DNA of 64,000 bases from an uncultured Lachnospiraceae bacterium. GTDB taxonomy: Bacteria > Bacillota > Clostridia > Lachnospirales > Lachnospiraceae. This document shows, piece after piece, positions 15,817 through 25,607 of the stretch. Position 1 is the first letter of the stretch, and the number at the start of each line of letters is the position of its first letter. The notes beneath the pieces are model-generated. The model saw only the letters and a program-made list of their open reading frames with translations. It was not told where the DNA came from and did not search any database. A program made the translations under genes and the position numbers. The stretch is taken from assembly GCA_910585555.1 (NCBI GenBank), contig CAJUFU010000003.1, positions 1-64,000 on the forward strand, read 5' to 3'.

Positions 15817-16905
15817 ATGAAAAACGTGATTCTGGTAATCGATGATGATAAGGCCAATCTTTCGCTGGCGCAAGCGCTTCTGGACGCGCAGTACCGTATA
15901 GCCGCCTGCACCTCAGGCGCAGCGGCATTAAAATATTTGGAAAGACACCGTCCCGATCTGATCTTACTGGATATCAATATGCCGGTAATGGACGGTTATG
16001 AAGTGATGGAGAGACTGCGTGCAAACACTGCCACCAAATCCATACCCGTGATTTTCCTGACGGCAGACAATCTGGCTGAGACCGAAATCAAATGTTTCCA
16101 GATGGGGGCCCTGGATTTCGTGGTCAAGCCTTTCGTGCCTGACATTCTCCTAAGCCGTGTATGCAAGACCATTGAACTTGATCAATATCGTAACAACCTG
16201 GAAAAGATGGTGAACGACCAGGCCGAGAAGATTACCGAAAACGCCAGACGGCTTGGCGAAATTCAAGAATCTGTCATCATCGGTATGGCCAATCTGATTG
16301 AAAGCCGGGACGGCAGTACGGGAAAGCATGTCAAGAATACGCAGACCTATGTCAAGATGATTGCCAATGAGTTGTATGAGAGAGGATTGTTTTTGGACAC
16401 GCTGACGCCCGATTATATACAGAACCTTTCCAAGGCGGCACCGCTTCATGATGTGGGCAAGATTAAAATTCCCGACGCCATCCTGCAAAAACCCGGCAGG
16501 CTGACATCGGAAGAATTTGATACCATGAAATTACATACCACACACAGCCGCCAGATCATCGAGACCATTATCGGCGACATCGAGGATGAACACTATGTAC
16601 GAATCGTGGAGGATATCGCTATGTATCATCACGAGCGCTATGACGGCACCGGATATCCCGCCGGACTGACAGGAGAAAACATTCCGCTTTCCGCCCGGAT
16701 TATGGCTGTCGCGGACGTATTCGACGCTCTCTATGAAGAGCGGTGCTATAAACCGCCCATCCGGCCCATCGAACGTATCATGCAGATTATGTCTGAGAAC
16801 AGAGGCACACAGTTTGACCCGGTCATCGTAGATGTGTTTATAGACATGCTCCCGCAGTTAAAAGAAATGCTGCATATCTCTCCGGAGGCTCCAGACAGTA
16901 TCTGA
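15817..16905 (+). CDS. Response regulator with HD-GYP phosphodiesterase domain
   Basis: A 362-residue protein with an N-terminal receiver (VIDDDK, phospho-acceptor in DLILLDINMPVMDG, Lys in DFVVKPF). A short coiled coil (about 125-145) leads to an HD-GYP domain with metal ligands in APLHDVGKIKIPDAIL and MYHHERYDGTGYP. HD-GYP domains cleave cyclic di-GMP to GMP or pGpG. All key residues are present, so it should be a signal-controlled phosphodiesterase. It is followed 49 bp later by a hybrid kinase with an Hpt domain, the likely phosphate source. The 278 bp upstream separate it from the divergent Suv3-like gene and should hold both promoters. Confidence 0.95.
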   Translation: MKNVILVIDDDKANLSLAQALLDAQYRIAACTSGAAALKYLERHRPDLILLDINMPVMDGYEVMERLRANTATKSIPVIFLTADNLAETEIKCFQMGALDFVVKPFVPDILLSRVCKTIELDQYRNNLEKMVNDQAEKITENARRLGEIQESVIIGMANLIESRDGSTGKHVKNTQTYVKMIANELYERGLFLDTLTPDYIQNLSKAAPLHDVGKIKIPDAILQKPGRLTSEEFDTMKLHTTHSRQIIETIIGDIEDEHYVRIVEDIAMYHHERYDGTGYPAGLTGENIPLSARIMAVADVFDALYEERCYKPPIRPIERIMQIMSENRGTQFDPVIVDVFIDMLPQLKEMLHISPEAPDSI

Positions 16906-16954
16906 TCTGAGCGGGAATCGTTCCCGGCCGGTGAAGAAAGGATGGTAATATGTT

Positions 16955-19798
16955 GTGGATAATAATCAGTTAAAATCATCGCCGTCTCATAAGAGGCTGG
17001 AACGCATCGTACTTGCCGTACTGAGTCTGTACACCCTGGCTATGTTTATCACCGGCCATCTCTATGGGTGGGGTATTTATATCCAGGAATTCATCTTTCT
17101 GCCCGTGGCCGCCGGATGGCTGGTCCATTATCAAGAATCCTGGGACCATGAACGCAGGGCGCGCTTTATATCCCTCATGGTCTGGCTCAACTTTGTCCTC
17201 TTCGCTCTGCTTACGGACAGTTTTCCTTCCATGCTCATTACCATGGCAGGTGTTATTGTACTGCTCAGTATTTTCTGTATCAGGCAGATTGTCTATCTGG
17301 GCCTGATCGTCCCTGTTTTTATCTTTCTTTATCATGGCCTGATCGCCAAGACAATCAGTTTTGCCAATACACATGATATCCTCCGCTTCTTTATTCAGTT
17401 CATCTCCCTTTACACCGTATCCGCCGTCATGTGGATTATCATAAAAGACCGTCAGGAAACCAGCGAACAGTTGTTAGAAAACATCGAGGGGCTGGAAATA
17501 GCCAAGCGGAGCAAAGATGACTTCCTGGTCAATGTCTCCCATGAAATCCGCACGCCTATCAATGCCGTCTGCGGCTTAAGCGAAGCCATCTTACAAGAAG
17601 ATCTTCCCGGTGCTGTGCGGCGGGATGTGATAGACATTCAGACCGCCGGGCGCAATCTTCTCTCCACGGTCAGCAATATTCTGGATTTCTCGGAACTGGA
17701 AAGCGGCAGACTGGAACTGGCGGAAGAAAGCTATAACATCACCTCCACGATCACTGATATTATCAACAGCGCCCTGACCATGGATAACAGCCGGCAGTTG
17801 GAACTGATCGTGGACTGCGATGCCGACCTGCCCAGCAATCTGATGGGCGATGAGCTAAAACTCCGCCGCATCATCATGAATCTCATCGGAAACGCCGCCA
17901 AATTCACCAAAGAAGGGGGCATCATCCTGCGCATCAAAAGCCGTAAAGAAGCATACGGCATTAATCTGATGGTCAGTGTGAAAGATTCCGGTATCGGTAT
18001 CAAACGTGCCGATATGGAAAAAATCTTTACCAGTTTCAGCCAGGGGGACTCCAAACGCAATCGCCGAGAGGGCGGCGTAGGTTTAGGCCTTGCCATCACC
18101 CAGGCGTTAGTGCGCAGTATGGGCGGTTTCATCACCATGGACAGCGTCCCGGGCACGGGAAGTGAATTCCAGTTTACCGTTCCCCAAAAAGTGCTGGATG
18201 AAACACCCATTGTTTCTATTCGGAACAAGAAAAACCTCTTTGCCGCCTGTTATATCAATCTGGACAACTACAACTATTCCGTCATCCGCGAAGGTTATGA
18301 AAGCTGTATCAATCACATTGCCAGCCAGTTTGGCATCCCTTTCAGGGTCTGCCGGAACCTGCCGGAATTAAAACGCCGGATGGAACGTGAATCCTACACG
18401 CATATTTTTATCGGCTGGGAGGAATACCAGGAAGACTGCAGCTTCTTTGAAGAATTGGCCAGAGAATATACCGTAGTGCTCTTCTTAAATTATGGCCAGG
18501 AAATATCCTTAAGCAGCAATATGCTGCGCATCTATAAACCTTTTACCGTACTGTCTATAGCGGCAGTCTTCAACGGTCAGAAGCTGATGCCAAACGATGG
18601 GCAGCACATTAGTTTACATAACAGATTTATTGCACCCACCGCCAAAGTGCTGGTGGTGGACGACAATGCTATGAATCTCAAAGTCATGGCCAGACTCCTG
18701 CTGCCCTATCAGATCAAAGTCATCCTTTCGGACAGCGGACAAGATGCCCTGAATAAGCTGAAATCCCCGGAATTCGATTTCGTATTCCTTGATCATATGA
18801 TGCCGGAGATGGACGGCGTGGAGACACTGCATAAAATCCGGCAAAACCCCGGCACTTACTATCAGTCCCTCCCTATTGTTGCCTTTACCGCCAATGCCAT
18901 TGGCGGCGCCAGAGAGATGTTCCTCTCTGAGGGATTTGACGACTTTATTGCCAAGCCCATAGAACTTAGTGTTTTGGAACGTCTGCTGCGCCGCTATATA
19001 CCCATACAAAAGCAGATTGTTGTGGAAGAAAATACAGACATGCCTTCCAACGCCGGCTCTCCTGTTTCCGGGCAAAGAAAGGAATCTGCAGAGAATACAC
19101 AAGGTGAATCCGACACCAGGGCCCTTGCTCTTTTGACCAAATCCGGCATCGATATCGAGCAGGGATATGCTTACTGCGGGGACAAAGAGGGATTTCGTGA
19201 AATCATCAGAATCTTCCATGCGGAGGGTCCGAAACGCTTAGAACAGCTCACCGATTTCTATACAGAGCAGGACTGGAAAAATTACGTGATCACAGTCCAT
19301 GCCTTAAAGGGAAACGCTAAGGGCATCGGCGCCGTCAGCCTTTCCGAACTTGCCTTACAGCTTGAGATGGCCGGCAAAGAGAACCGGATTGACCATATTC
19401 TGACCCATCATGAAGAACTGATGGAAGCCTATCAGCAGCTTCTCCACGCCCTGCAGGACAATGCTTTTGTCTACCCGCAAGATTCCCGCAGAAGCCCTGC
19501 TGAAACAGACAAAGCATCCAGCCCCGCAGACAATGCCAAAGACACCATCCCCTTGCAGGAAATGGATAAACAGTCGCTCACCGGCCTGCTTCGGCAGCTG
19601 GAGGAGAAACTGACTTCTTTTGAGACGGAAGGTCTAAGCGGCCTGTTGGACCGGCTTGCCGGCAGCCAATATCATAATATCCCCCTTGTGGAGCTTTCCG
19701 ATACGCTTAGACAGCTGACTTCTGATTTTGATTTTATAAACGCTTACGAGGCACTTAGCGCCTGGGAAGAATCCCATATCAGCAACGATACGCAATAG
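16955..19798 (+). CDS. Hybrid sensor histidine kinase with receiver and Hpt domains
   Basis: A 947-residue kinase. About five membrane helices occupy residues 15-165 with little outside sequence. The HisKA domain has NVSHEIRTPINAVCGLSEAI, and the HATPase domain has N box NLIGNAAKFT and GVGLGLAITQA. A stretch of about 130 residues (405-545) resembles a degenerate receiver. A true receiver follows (VLVVDDNAMNLK, phospho-acceptor in FVFLDHMMPEMDG), then a C-terminal Hpt with VHALKGNAKGIGA. This is a full phosphorelay in one chain. The start is GTG behind AAAGGATGG. It lies between the HD-GYP regulator and a second hybrid kinase, all on the plus strand, probably one operon that adjusts cyclic di-GMP. 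Confidence 0.93.
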   Translation: MDNNQLKSSPSHKRLERIVLAVLSLYTLAMFITGHLYGWGIYIQEFIFLPVAAGWLVHYQESWDHERRARFISLMVWLNFVLFALLTDSFPSMLITMAGVIVLLSIFCIRQIVYLGLIVPVFIFLYHGLIAKTISFANTHDILRFFIQFISLYTVSAVMWIIIKDRQETSEQLLENIEGLEIAKRSKDDFLVNVSHEIRTPINAVCGLSEAILQEDLPGAVRRDVIDIQTAGRNLLSTVSNILDFSELESGRLELAEESYNITSTITDIINSALTMDNSRQLELIVDCDADLPSNLMGDELKLRRIIMNLIGNAAKFTKEGGIILRIKSRKEAYGINLMVSVKDSGIGIKRADMEKIFTSFSQGDSKRNRREGGVGLGLAITQALVRSMGGFITMDSVPGTGSEFQFTVPQKVLDETPIVSIRNKKNLFAACYINLDNYNYSVIREGYESCINHIASQFGIPFRVCRNLPELKRRMERESYTHIFIGWEEYQEDCSFFEELAREYTVVLFLNYGQEISLSSNMLRIYKPFTVLSIAAVFNGQKLMPNDGQHISLHNRFIAPTAKVLVVDDNAMNLKVMARLLLPYQIKVILSDSGQDALNKLKSPEFDFVFLDHMMPEMDGVETLHKIRQNPGTYYQSLPIVAFTANAIGGAREMFLSEGFDDFIAKPIELSVLERLLRRYIPIQKQIVVEENTDMPSNAGSPVSGQRKESAENTQGESDTRALALLTKSGIDIEQGYAYCGDKEGFREIIRIFHAEGPKRLEQLTDFYTEQDWKNYVITVHALKGNAKGIGAVSLSELALQLEMAGKENRIDHILTHHEELMEAYQQLLHALQDNAFVYPQDSRRSPAETDKASSPADNAKDTIPLQEMDKQSLTGLLRQLEEKLTSFETEGLSGLLDRLAGSQYHNIPLVELSDTLRQLTSDFDFINAYEALSAWEESHISNDTQ

Positions 19799-19821
19799 CA
19801 GGAAAGGCAGACAGATCAACT

Positions 19822-22365
19822 ATGTTACAAAAACTACGTATAAAATTGAAAAAACTGTTTTCCCAAAAACTGGCAGCCTGGCTGCTTGTCATCGGCACAA
19901 ATGTAATCCTTTTTCCGTTTGTCTTTTTCTTAAGCGGCGGCATGGACGGCGGCACTCCCCTATGGTTTGTGCTGGGACTTGTCTATATTTTCCTGCTGTT
20001 TCAAGGAAAAGCCTTCTGGCTTGCCCTGTGTCTATCTGCGGCCTCCTTTCTTGCCACCTACATAGCCGCCTATTTTCATCCGGAACGCATCCCGCCTGTG
20101 GAACGCTTTTACAGCTTTACGGGCTCTTATGTTACGCTTCTCTTTGTCAGCTGCTTCATCGGTATCCTGTTAAAGATGCAGACGAAGACTTATGAGACAG
20201 AAAAGGCGCTGGTGGAAGAAAAGAAGGCGGAAGTGGAACGGATTGCACGCTCCAAAGACACCTTCTTCACAAATATGAGTCATGAAATCCGTACCCCCAT
20301 CAACACCATCATCGGCTTAAACGAAATGATACTGCGGGAGGATATTTCCGACGAAATCGCTGAAAACGCCATCAACATACAGAATGCCAGCAAAATGCTT
20401 CTCACCATCATCAATGACATTCTGGATTTGTCCAAACTGGAATCCGGCAAGATGGAAATCGTGGCAGGCCAATACGAAGTCAGCTCTCTGTTCAGCGACC
20501 TTGTCAATCTGATCTGGGTCCGGGCGCATCAAAAAGATCTGGAATTTAAAGTGGACATCGACCCCGAAATTCCTTCCATGCTCTATGGCGACGAGGTGCG
20601 TATCAAGCAGGTCATCACCAATTTATTGACCAATGCGGTCAAATATACTGACAGCGGCTCTGTCACCTTGAGCGCAAAGGAAGAACGTATTGCGTCAGAT
20701 CAGATTCTGCTTCGCATTTCCGTGGAAGACACCGGCATGGGTATCCGCAGGGAAAACCTGGACAACCTGTTTCGCTCTTTCAAACGAGTGGACGAATCAG
20801 ATACACGAAACATTGAAGGCACTGGCCTGGGACTGACCATCTGCAAACATCTGATGGAATTGATGGGCGGTAAAATCACCGTGGACAGCGTCTATCACAA
20901 AGGTTCCGTCTTCACCATAGAACTCAAACAGCGCATTGTCAACGCGCAGCCCATCGGCGTGATCAACTTTGCCGCCCAAAAGCAGTTAAATCGCCGTTCC
21001 CGCTACAAACGCAGCTTTATTGCACCCGATGCCCGGATTCTGGTGGTGGACGATAACACCATGAATCTGCTGGTGGTCAAAAAACTGTTGCGTGATACAA
21101 AAGTACAGATCGACACTGCGCAAAGCGGCCGGGAATGTCTGAAAAAGACTGCCGAGAACGCCTACCACATTATCCTTATGGATCACATGATGCCGGACAT
21201 GGACGGAGAAGCCACCCTTCATGCCCTTCGAAGCCAGACCAGAGGATTTTGTCAAAAAACACCTGTTATTGCTCTGACCGCCAATGTCTGCGCCGGGGCT
21301 GACCAAATCTATCAGAACATGGGCTTTAACGGCTATCTTGCCAAGCCCATCAATACCCTGCTTTTAGAGGCAAGTCTGTTGAAGTACCTGCCTGCGGAAC
21401 TGATTGAATATATGGCGCAAGAGGCCGACGCAGATCTTGAGGATGAGAGTACCATCAACCAGATTCGCAGAGCCCGGAAACGCAAAATAGCCATCACAGC
21501 CGACTGCATCTGCGATCTGCCAAACAGTCTGTTGGAACGCTTCCAAATCCGGCTTATGTACTGTTATGTCCACACGAAGGAGGGGCGTTTCTGCGACCTC
21601 TTTGAAGTCTCCTCCGACAGTCTTGTGCCCTATCTGCAGATAGAGGGTAATGAGGCCCATTCCTCCACGGCGTCTCCAGCGGAGTACGAATACTTCTTTG
21701 CAGACACCCTGGCGCAGGCGGAGCATGTCATTCACATCACGGCCGCCGCCAGCTTAAGCGGCGCCTATCCCAACGCCGCACAAGCCAGTAAAAGTTTTGA
21801 CAATGTGACCGTAATCGATTCCGCACACATCAGCAGCGGCCACGGCCTTATGGTGCTTTATGCCGCCACTTTGGCTGAGGAAGATAAAAGCGTCCAGGAA
21901 ATCTGCGAGGCATTGGAAGAATACAGGCAGCGTATTTTCTCCAATTTCCTGGTGCCTGGTACTGCCGTCCTTTACCACAATGGTAAAATAAACGGCACCA
22001 TCCACAGGCTCTGTACCAGTCTGAACCTCCATCCAATCCTGGCTATGTCCAAAAACAAGCTGAAGCTCTGGGGAATAGAAAGCGGCAATATACACCGGGT
22101 GAACAGGCAGTATGTGAAAAAGCTCTTGAAACATAGTAAACAGATTGATTCTCGTATACTCTTTGTCACCTATGCCGGCTGCAGTGTACGCCAGATTGAC
22201 GAGATTTTAGCCGAAGTAGAGAAATATATGACTTTTGAACGAATTATATTACAGAAAGCCTCCGCCACAGTATCTTGCAACTGCGGCGCAGGCACTTTAG
22301 GTCTGATGTTTATCAAAAAACCCGGCGATAAAACAACATCTGATATTAATTGGGATTTAGCTTAA
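19822..22365 (+). CDS. Hybrid histidine kinase-receiver fused to a DegV domain
   Basis: An 847-residue fusion. Four membrane helices lie in residues 15-120. HisKA follows, with phospho-acceptor His154 in NMSHEIRTPINTI, then HATPase (NLLTNAVKYT, GTGLGLTICKH) and a receiver (ILVVDDNTMNLL, phospho-acceptor in IILMDHMMPDMDG). From residue 554 to 837 there is a complete DegV-type domain (ITADCICDLPNSLLERF, HSSTASPAEYEYFF, ITAAASLSGAYPNA, VIDSAHISSGHGL). DegV proteins (FakB in fatty acid activation) bind a fatty acid in the cleft between two subdomains. The fusion suggests that a bound lipid, or the receiver state, communicates with the kinase. It starts 23 bp after the preceding kinase gene, and its 3' end overlaps the convergent kinase gene by 9 bp. 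Confidence 0.92.
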   Translation: MLQKLRIKLKKLFSQKLAAWLLVIGTNVILFPFVFFLSGGMDGGTPLWFVLGLVYIFLLFQGKAFWLALCLSAASFLATYIAAYFHPERIPPVERFYSFTGSYVTLLFVSCFIGILLKMQTKTYETEKALVEEKKAEVERIARSKDTFFTNMSHEIRTPINTIIGLNEMILREDISDEIAENAINIQNASKMLLTIINDILDLSKLESGKMEIVAGQYEVSSLFSDLVNLIWVRAHQKDLEFKVDIDPEIPSMLYGDEVRIKQVITNLLTNAVKYTDSGSVTLSAKEERIASDQILLRISVEDTGMGIRRENLDNLFRSFKRVDESDTRNIEGTGLGLTICKHLMELMGGKITVDSVYHKGSVFTIELKQRIVNAQPIGVINFAAQKQLNRRSRYKRSFIAPDARILVVDDNTMNLLVVKKLLRDTKVQIDTAQSGRECLKKTAENAYHIILMDHMMPDMDGEATLHALRSQTRGFCQKTPVIALTANVCAGADQIYQNMGFNGYLAKPINTLLLEASLLKYLPAELIEYMAQEADADLEDESTINQIRRARKRKIAITADCICDLPNSLLERFQIRLMYCYVHTKEGRFCDLFEVSSDSLVPYLQIEGNEAHSSTASPAEYEYFFADTLAQAEHVIHITAAASLSGAYPNAAQASKSFDNVTVIDSAHISSGHGLMVLYAATLAEEDKSVQEICEALEEYRQRIFSNFLVPGTAVLYHNGKINGTIHRLCTSLNLHPILAMSKNKLKLWGIESGNIHRVNRQYVKKLLKHSKQIDSRILFVTYAGCSVRQIDEILAEVEKYMTFERIILQKASATVSCNCGAGTLGLMFIKKPGDKTTSDINWDLA

Positions 22366-24846
22366 TTCTGCGGCTTTCTGAAAGGAGACTGTCACCGTAA
22401 AAAGGTCTGCGTCCGTCTCCACGGTAAGATTCCCGCCGCAGGCCTGGGTAAAGCTCTTGGCTATGGACAGGCCAAGCCCGTTGCCGCCGTCCGTGCGGCT
22501 CTCGTCGCCGCGCACAAAGCGCTCGGTAAAATCTTTGGTGTGCTCTAATTCCACACTGGATGTATTTTTCATTCGAACCACAATACACCCTGTCTCCTCT
22601 GTGAGCGACAGATAAATTCTGGACCCCTCCAGGGAGTAATACAATGCGTTCTGCAGCAGATTCTGGAACACCCGGTAGAGTCTTTGCCCGTCCGCCAGCA
22701 CCGGCATGGGGGTTTCCGGGATTGCCAATTTCATGGTAAAGCTGCTCTGGATAATCTGACCATTCATATCCGCCAGTGTCTGCCGTAACAGCTTCCCCAT
22801 ATCCAGAATTTCCATCTGCACAGGCAGCTGTCCTGACGTTGCCTTGCTGATTTCAAATACATCCTGCACAATATTTCTTAAGCGCTCGGACTTTTCCCCT
22901 AGAATCTGAATGAACTCCTTCACATGTTCCGGCAGATTCTGTTCCTGTCTGAGCAGTTCCACATAACTGATAATAGAAGTCAGCGGCGTCTTGATATCAT
23001 GGGACACGTTGGTTACCAGATCTACCTTCATACGCTCGCTCTTAATCTGTTCCCGAAGCGCTGTCTCCATGCCTTTCTGTATCTCGTTGAGATTCTTAGC
23101 CGCCTCCTGTAAGTCCGTGTCCGTAGAAAGCTGCAGATCATCCGCCAGATTTCCTTCCCGCACCGCCTGAATCTGATCGGAAAGAGCACCTATATCTTCC
23201 GCCAGCCGGCGGTTCTTTCGAAGCGTCATGACATCCAGAAGCATAAATCCAAGGAGCATACACAAGGAAATCATCAACACAATCATCACGACTATCCCAC
23301 CGGTATAAGCGCCTCCGCCATAGGCCCATTCATAAACCCAGTCATAGGTCCCATAATCATAAGCCCCATAAGAGGAGGCTGCCCCATAAAGCAGGCACAC
23401 CCCGGGGCAGACTGCCCCGGCAACCAACAGTATGGCAATCTCCATGATCACTTTCATCCGCTGTCTGCGCACCAGTCTTTTCTGAAGCGGATACCCTAAG
23501 TCTTTTACCTTAAGCAGATCCAGGAGCGGTTTCTTCTGTTTCTTACGGTTCCCTTTCCAATCCAATACTGCCAGGTAAAAGAGCCAGTAAAATGCTGTAA
23601 GATAAACGCCTGCCCGACACAGCTGAGAAACCTCATAGAAGATATCCGTGCTCCAGCAAAAATAGGAGGAAAACCCATTGCTGATTTTCCAATAAACGGA
23701 AGACAGTACACCCACACTCTTTCCCACCAAGAAAAGCAGAATAAGCAGCCATAAAAAGACTTTCACCTCCAGAAACACCTGCCCCGTCCAAGCAGCAATT
23801 TTTTGGTCCGCCAGACGCTTACTCTTACGCATCAGCAATGCGAAAGCTAATAGAATAACAGATGCTATTAAATATTGACAAATCCTTTGAAAGTCTCTGT
23901 GCATGTCTGTCCTGGCAAGCTTCATATAGTAGAGTCTTCCGCCATACTGATCTACGCCGTATCCCCCGTAGTCTCCCACCAGATACAGCTTGGGTTCCTT
24001 CGCTGCTGCCATGAAGACTCTGGCGTCTTTGGCCGATTCACCCAGGGTAAAATTGGCGTAACCCGGCACATACCACAGGCTGTCATCCCCATAGATGCCA
24101 TCCCCGTACACGTCCACCGCAAGACCGTCCTTTACCATCTGCACTTTACCGTCGTCCGACCAATTATACCAAAGGGCAAAATTATAGTCTTCTTCGGAAA
24201 GCGCCTGGTAGAAATTGGACTTGTCCCATGCCTCCCCGGTCTGCTCTTCATAACCCTCGATGTTGGAATAGAGCAGTTTGTCCTGGAATATGACTGCATA
24301 ACGGATGTTTTTATTGCGCGCCATATCAGCCATGTAGTCATCCAGTGTCCACTCTGGGCCATCAACATACGCATACCCGTCATAGTAATCGGTATCATAC
24401 CCATACTCGGACATTTCCGCTGCATACGCTTCCTCTCGGTGTCTCTGCCAGTCTTCCAATGCATCCTGATAGTCGTCCACATAATCCGCAGACTGCTCAA
24501 TTACCGTCTCCTCCGTCACAGTCACCTCATTGAGCGCCCGGTCAAGCAAACCCATGTATCCGCCCGGCCGGCCGTCATAATAACCATAACCTTCTGTGAC
24601 AGCCGCATTGCCGAAAGTCCAGCCTTTACCGCCGGTGGCTGCACTGATTAACTCTTCCAGCCGTCCGCTGATCAGACTCCTGAACTCGTCACTCTCCTGG
24701 TAATCCACCACAGATAAGAAGGCCTGATCACCCAGCGCCAAGTACAGGCAGACCGCCGGGACCAGATTCACAAGCAGCATACTCACACCCATAAAAAACG
24801 CTGCAAAACTGCATATTACCTTACTTTTTTTCCATCTTGTATCCAA
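22357..24846 (-). CDS. Sensor histidine kinase with large Tyr-rich outer domain
   Basis: An 829-residue kinase. After a first membrane helix (about 10-35) comes an outside region of about 285 residues, notably rich in Tyr, Asp and Gly (for example YGYDTDYYDGYAYVDGPEW). Several membrane helices follow (about 325-420 and 470-560), a HAMP-like segment, HisKA (VTNVSHDIKTPLTSIISYVE) and HATPase (NLLQNALYYS, DGGNGLGLSIAKSF). It is an orthodox membrane kinase with its OmpR-type regulator directly upstream and overlapping. The TTG start overlaps the regulator's end and has a poor ribosome binding site, so translational coupling is likely and the exact start is uncertain. The signal is unknown. Confidence 0.9.
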   Translation of the reverse strand: MDTRWKKSKVICSFAAFFMGVSMLLVNLVPAVCLYLALGDQAFLSVVDYQESDEFRSLISGRLEELISAATGGKGWTFGNAAVTEGYGYYDGRPGGYMGLLDRALNEVTVTEETVIEQSADYVDDYQDALEDWQRHREEAYAAEMSEYGYDTDYYDGYAYVDGPEWTLDDYMADMARNKNIRYAVIFQDKLLYSNIEGYEEQTGEAWDKSNFYQALSEEDYNFALWYNWSDDGKVQMVKDGLAVDVYGDGIYGDDSLWYVPGYANFTLGESAKDARVFMAAAKEPKLYLVGDYGGYGVDQYGGRLYYMKLARTDMHRDFQRICQYLIASVILLAFALLMRKSKRLADQKIAAWTGQVFLEVKVFLWLLILLFLVGKSVGVLSSVYWKISNGFSSYFCWSTDIFYEVSQLCRAGVYLTAFYWLFYLAVLDWKGNRKKQKKPLLDLLKVKDLGYPLQKRLVRRQRMKVIMEIAILLVAGAVCPGVCLLYGAASSYGAYDYGTYDWVYEWAYGGGAYTGGIVVMIVLMISLCMLLGFMLLDVMTLRKNRRLAEDIGALSDQIQAVREGNLADDLQLSTDTDLQEAAKNLNEIQKGMETALREQIKSERMKVDLVTNVSHDIKTPLTSIISYVELLRQEQNLPEHVKEFIQILGEKSERLRNIVQDVFEISKATSGQLPVQMEILDMGKLLRQTLADMNGQIIQSSFTMKLAIPETPMPVLADGQRLYRVFQNLLQNALYYSLEGSRIYLSLTEETGCIVVRMKNTSSVELEHTKDFTERFVRGDESRTDGGNGLGLSIAKSFTQACGGNLTVETDADLFTVTVSFQKAAELS

Positions 24847-25519
24847 TACCCCACACCACCTTTATATATTCTGGCTCTTTCGGGTTCAGCTCGATTTTTT
24901 CCCGGATATGGCGAATGTGTACCATCACGGTATTTTCCGGCGCAAAGGACGGTTCCTCCCAGACTCTCTCATAAATCTCCTCTGCCGGAAAGATACGGCC
25001 TCTGTTTTTCATGAGCAGCTCCATAATCTTGGTCTCTGTAGCCGTCAGCTTCACCGGCTCCCCGTCCGCATAAAGTGTGCGCTCCTGCAGTCTATAGCAG
25101 AGTCTGCCGTTTACAATCTCATCCTCCTCATGCTGGGCATGAATCCCGCCCAGCATGGTATACCTGCGAAGCTGGCTTTTCACCCGGGCTGCCAGCTCCT
25201 GGGGATGAAAGGGTTTGGACACATAATCATCCGCACCCATGGACAGTCCCAGAATCTTATCCGTATCCTCTGTCTTGGCGCTTAGGACAATAATGGGCAG
25301 ATTCTTTCTTTCCCGAATCTTCATCATGGCTGAAAGCCCGTCCAGCTTCGGCATCATCACATCCATAATGATTAACTGCACCGACTGCTCTCCCAGAATC
25401 CGCAGTGCCTCCATGCCGTCATAAGCCTTAAGCACACGATAGCCCTCCTTTTCCAAAAGCAGGGCTATAGCCCGCACAATCTCTCTATCATCATCTACTA
25501 CCAATACACATTCGTCCAT
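24821..25519 (-). CDS. OmpR-family response regulator
   Basis: A 232-residue regulator. The receiver has VLVVDDDREIVRAIA, phospho-acceptor in LIIMDVMMPKLDG and Lys in DDYVSKPFHP. The winged helix has KLTATETKIMELLMKNRGRI and ENTVMVHIRHIREKI. I take the start at the ATG of MDECVLVVDDD; an upstream ATG at 25573 would add 18 residues outside the fold. It overlaps its kinase gene by 26 bp and starts 89 bp after the translational GTPase gene on the same strand, so the three may be co-transcribed. It resembles VanR/VncR-like regulators of envelope systems, but its targets are not visible here. Confidence 0.92.
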   Translation of the reverse strand: MDECVLVVDDDREIVRAIALLLEKEGYRVLKAYDGMEALRILGEQSVQLIIMDVMMPKLDGLSAMMKIRERKNLPIIVLSAKTEDTDKILGLSMGADDYVSKPFHPQELAARVKSQLRRYTMLGGIHAQHEEDEIVNGRLCYRLQERTLYADGEPVKLTATETKIMELLMKNRGRIFPAEEIYERVWEEPSFAPENTVMVHIRHIREKIELNPKEPEYIKVVWGIGYKMEKK

Positions 25520-25607
25520 CTTTCTGTTCCGAAGGTTTGAAACCTCGCCTTTCCTTAAGCCTGTTGTTATCATAAAGGAAGTTCCTTACAAAATCCCATG
25601 GGATTTC

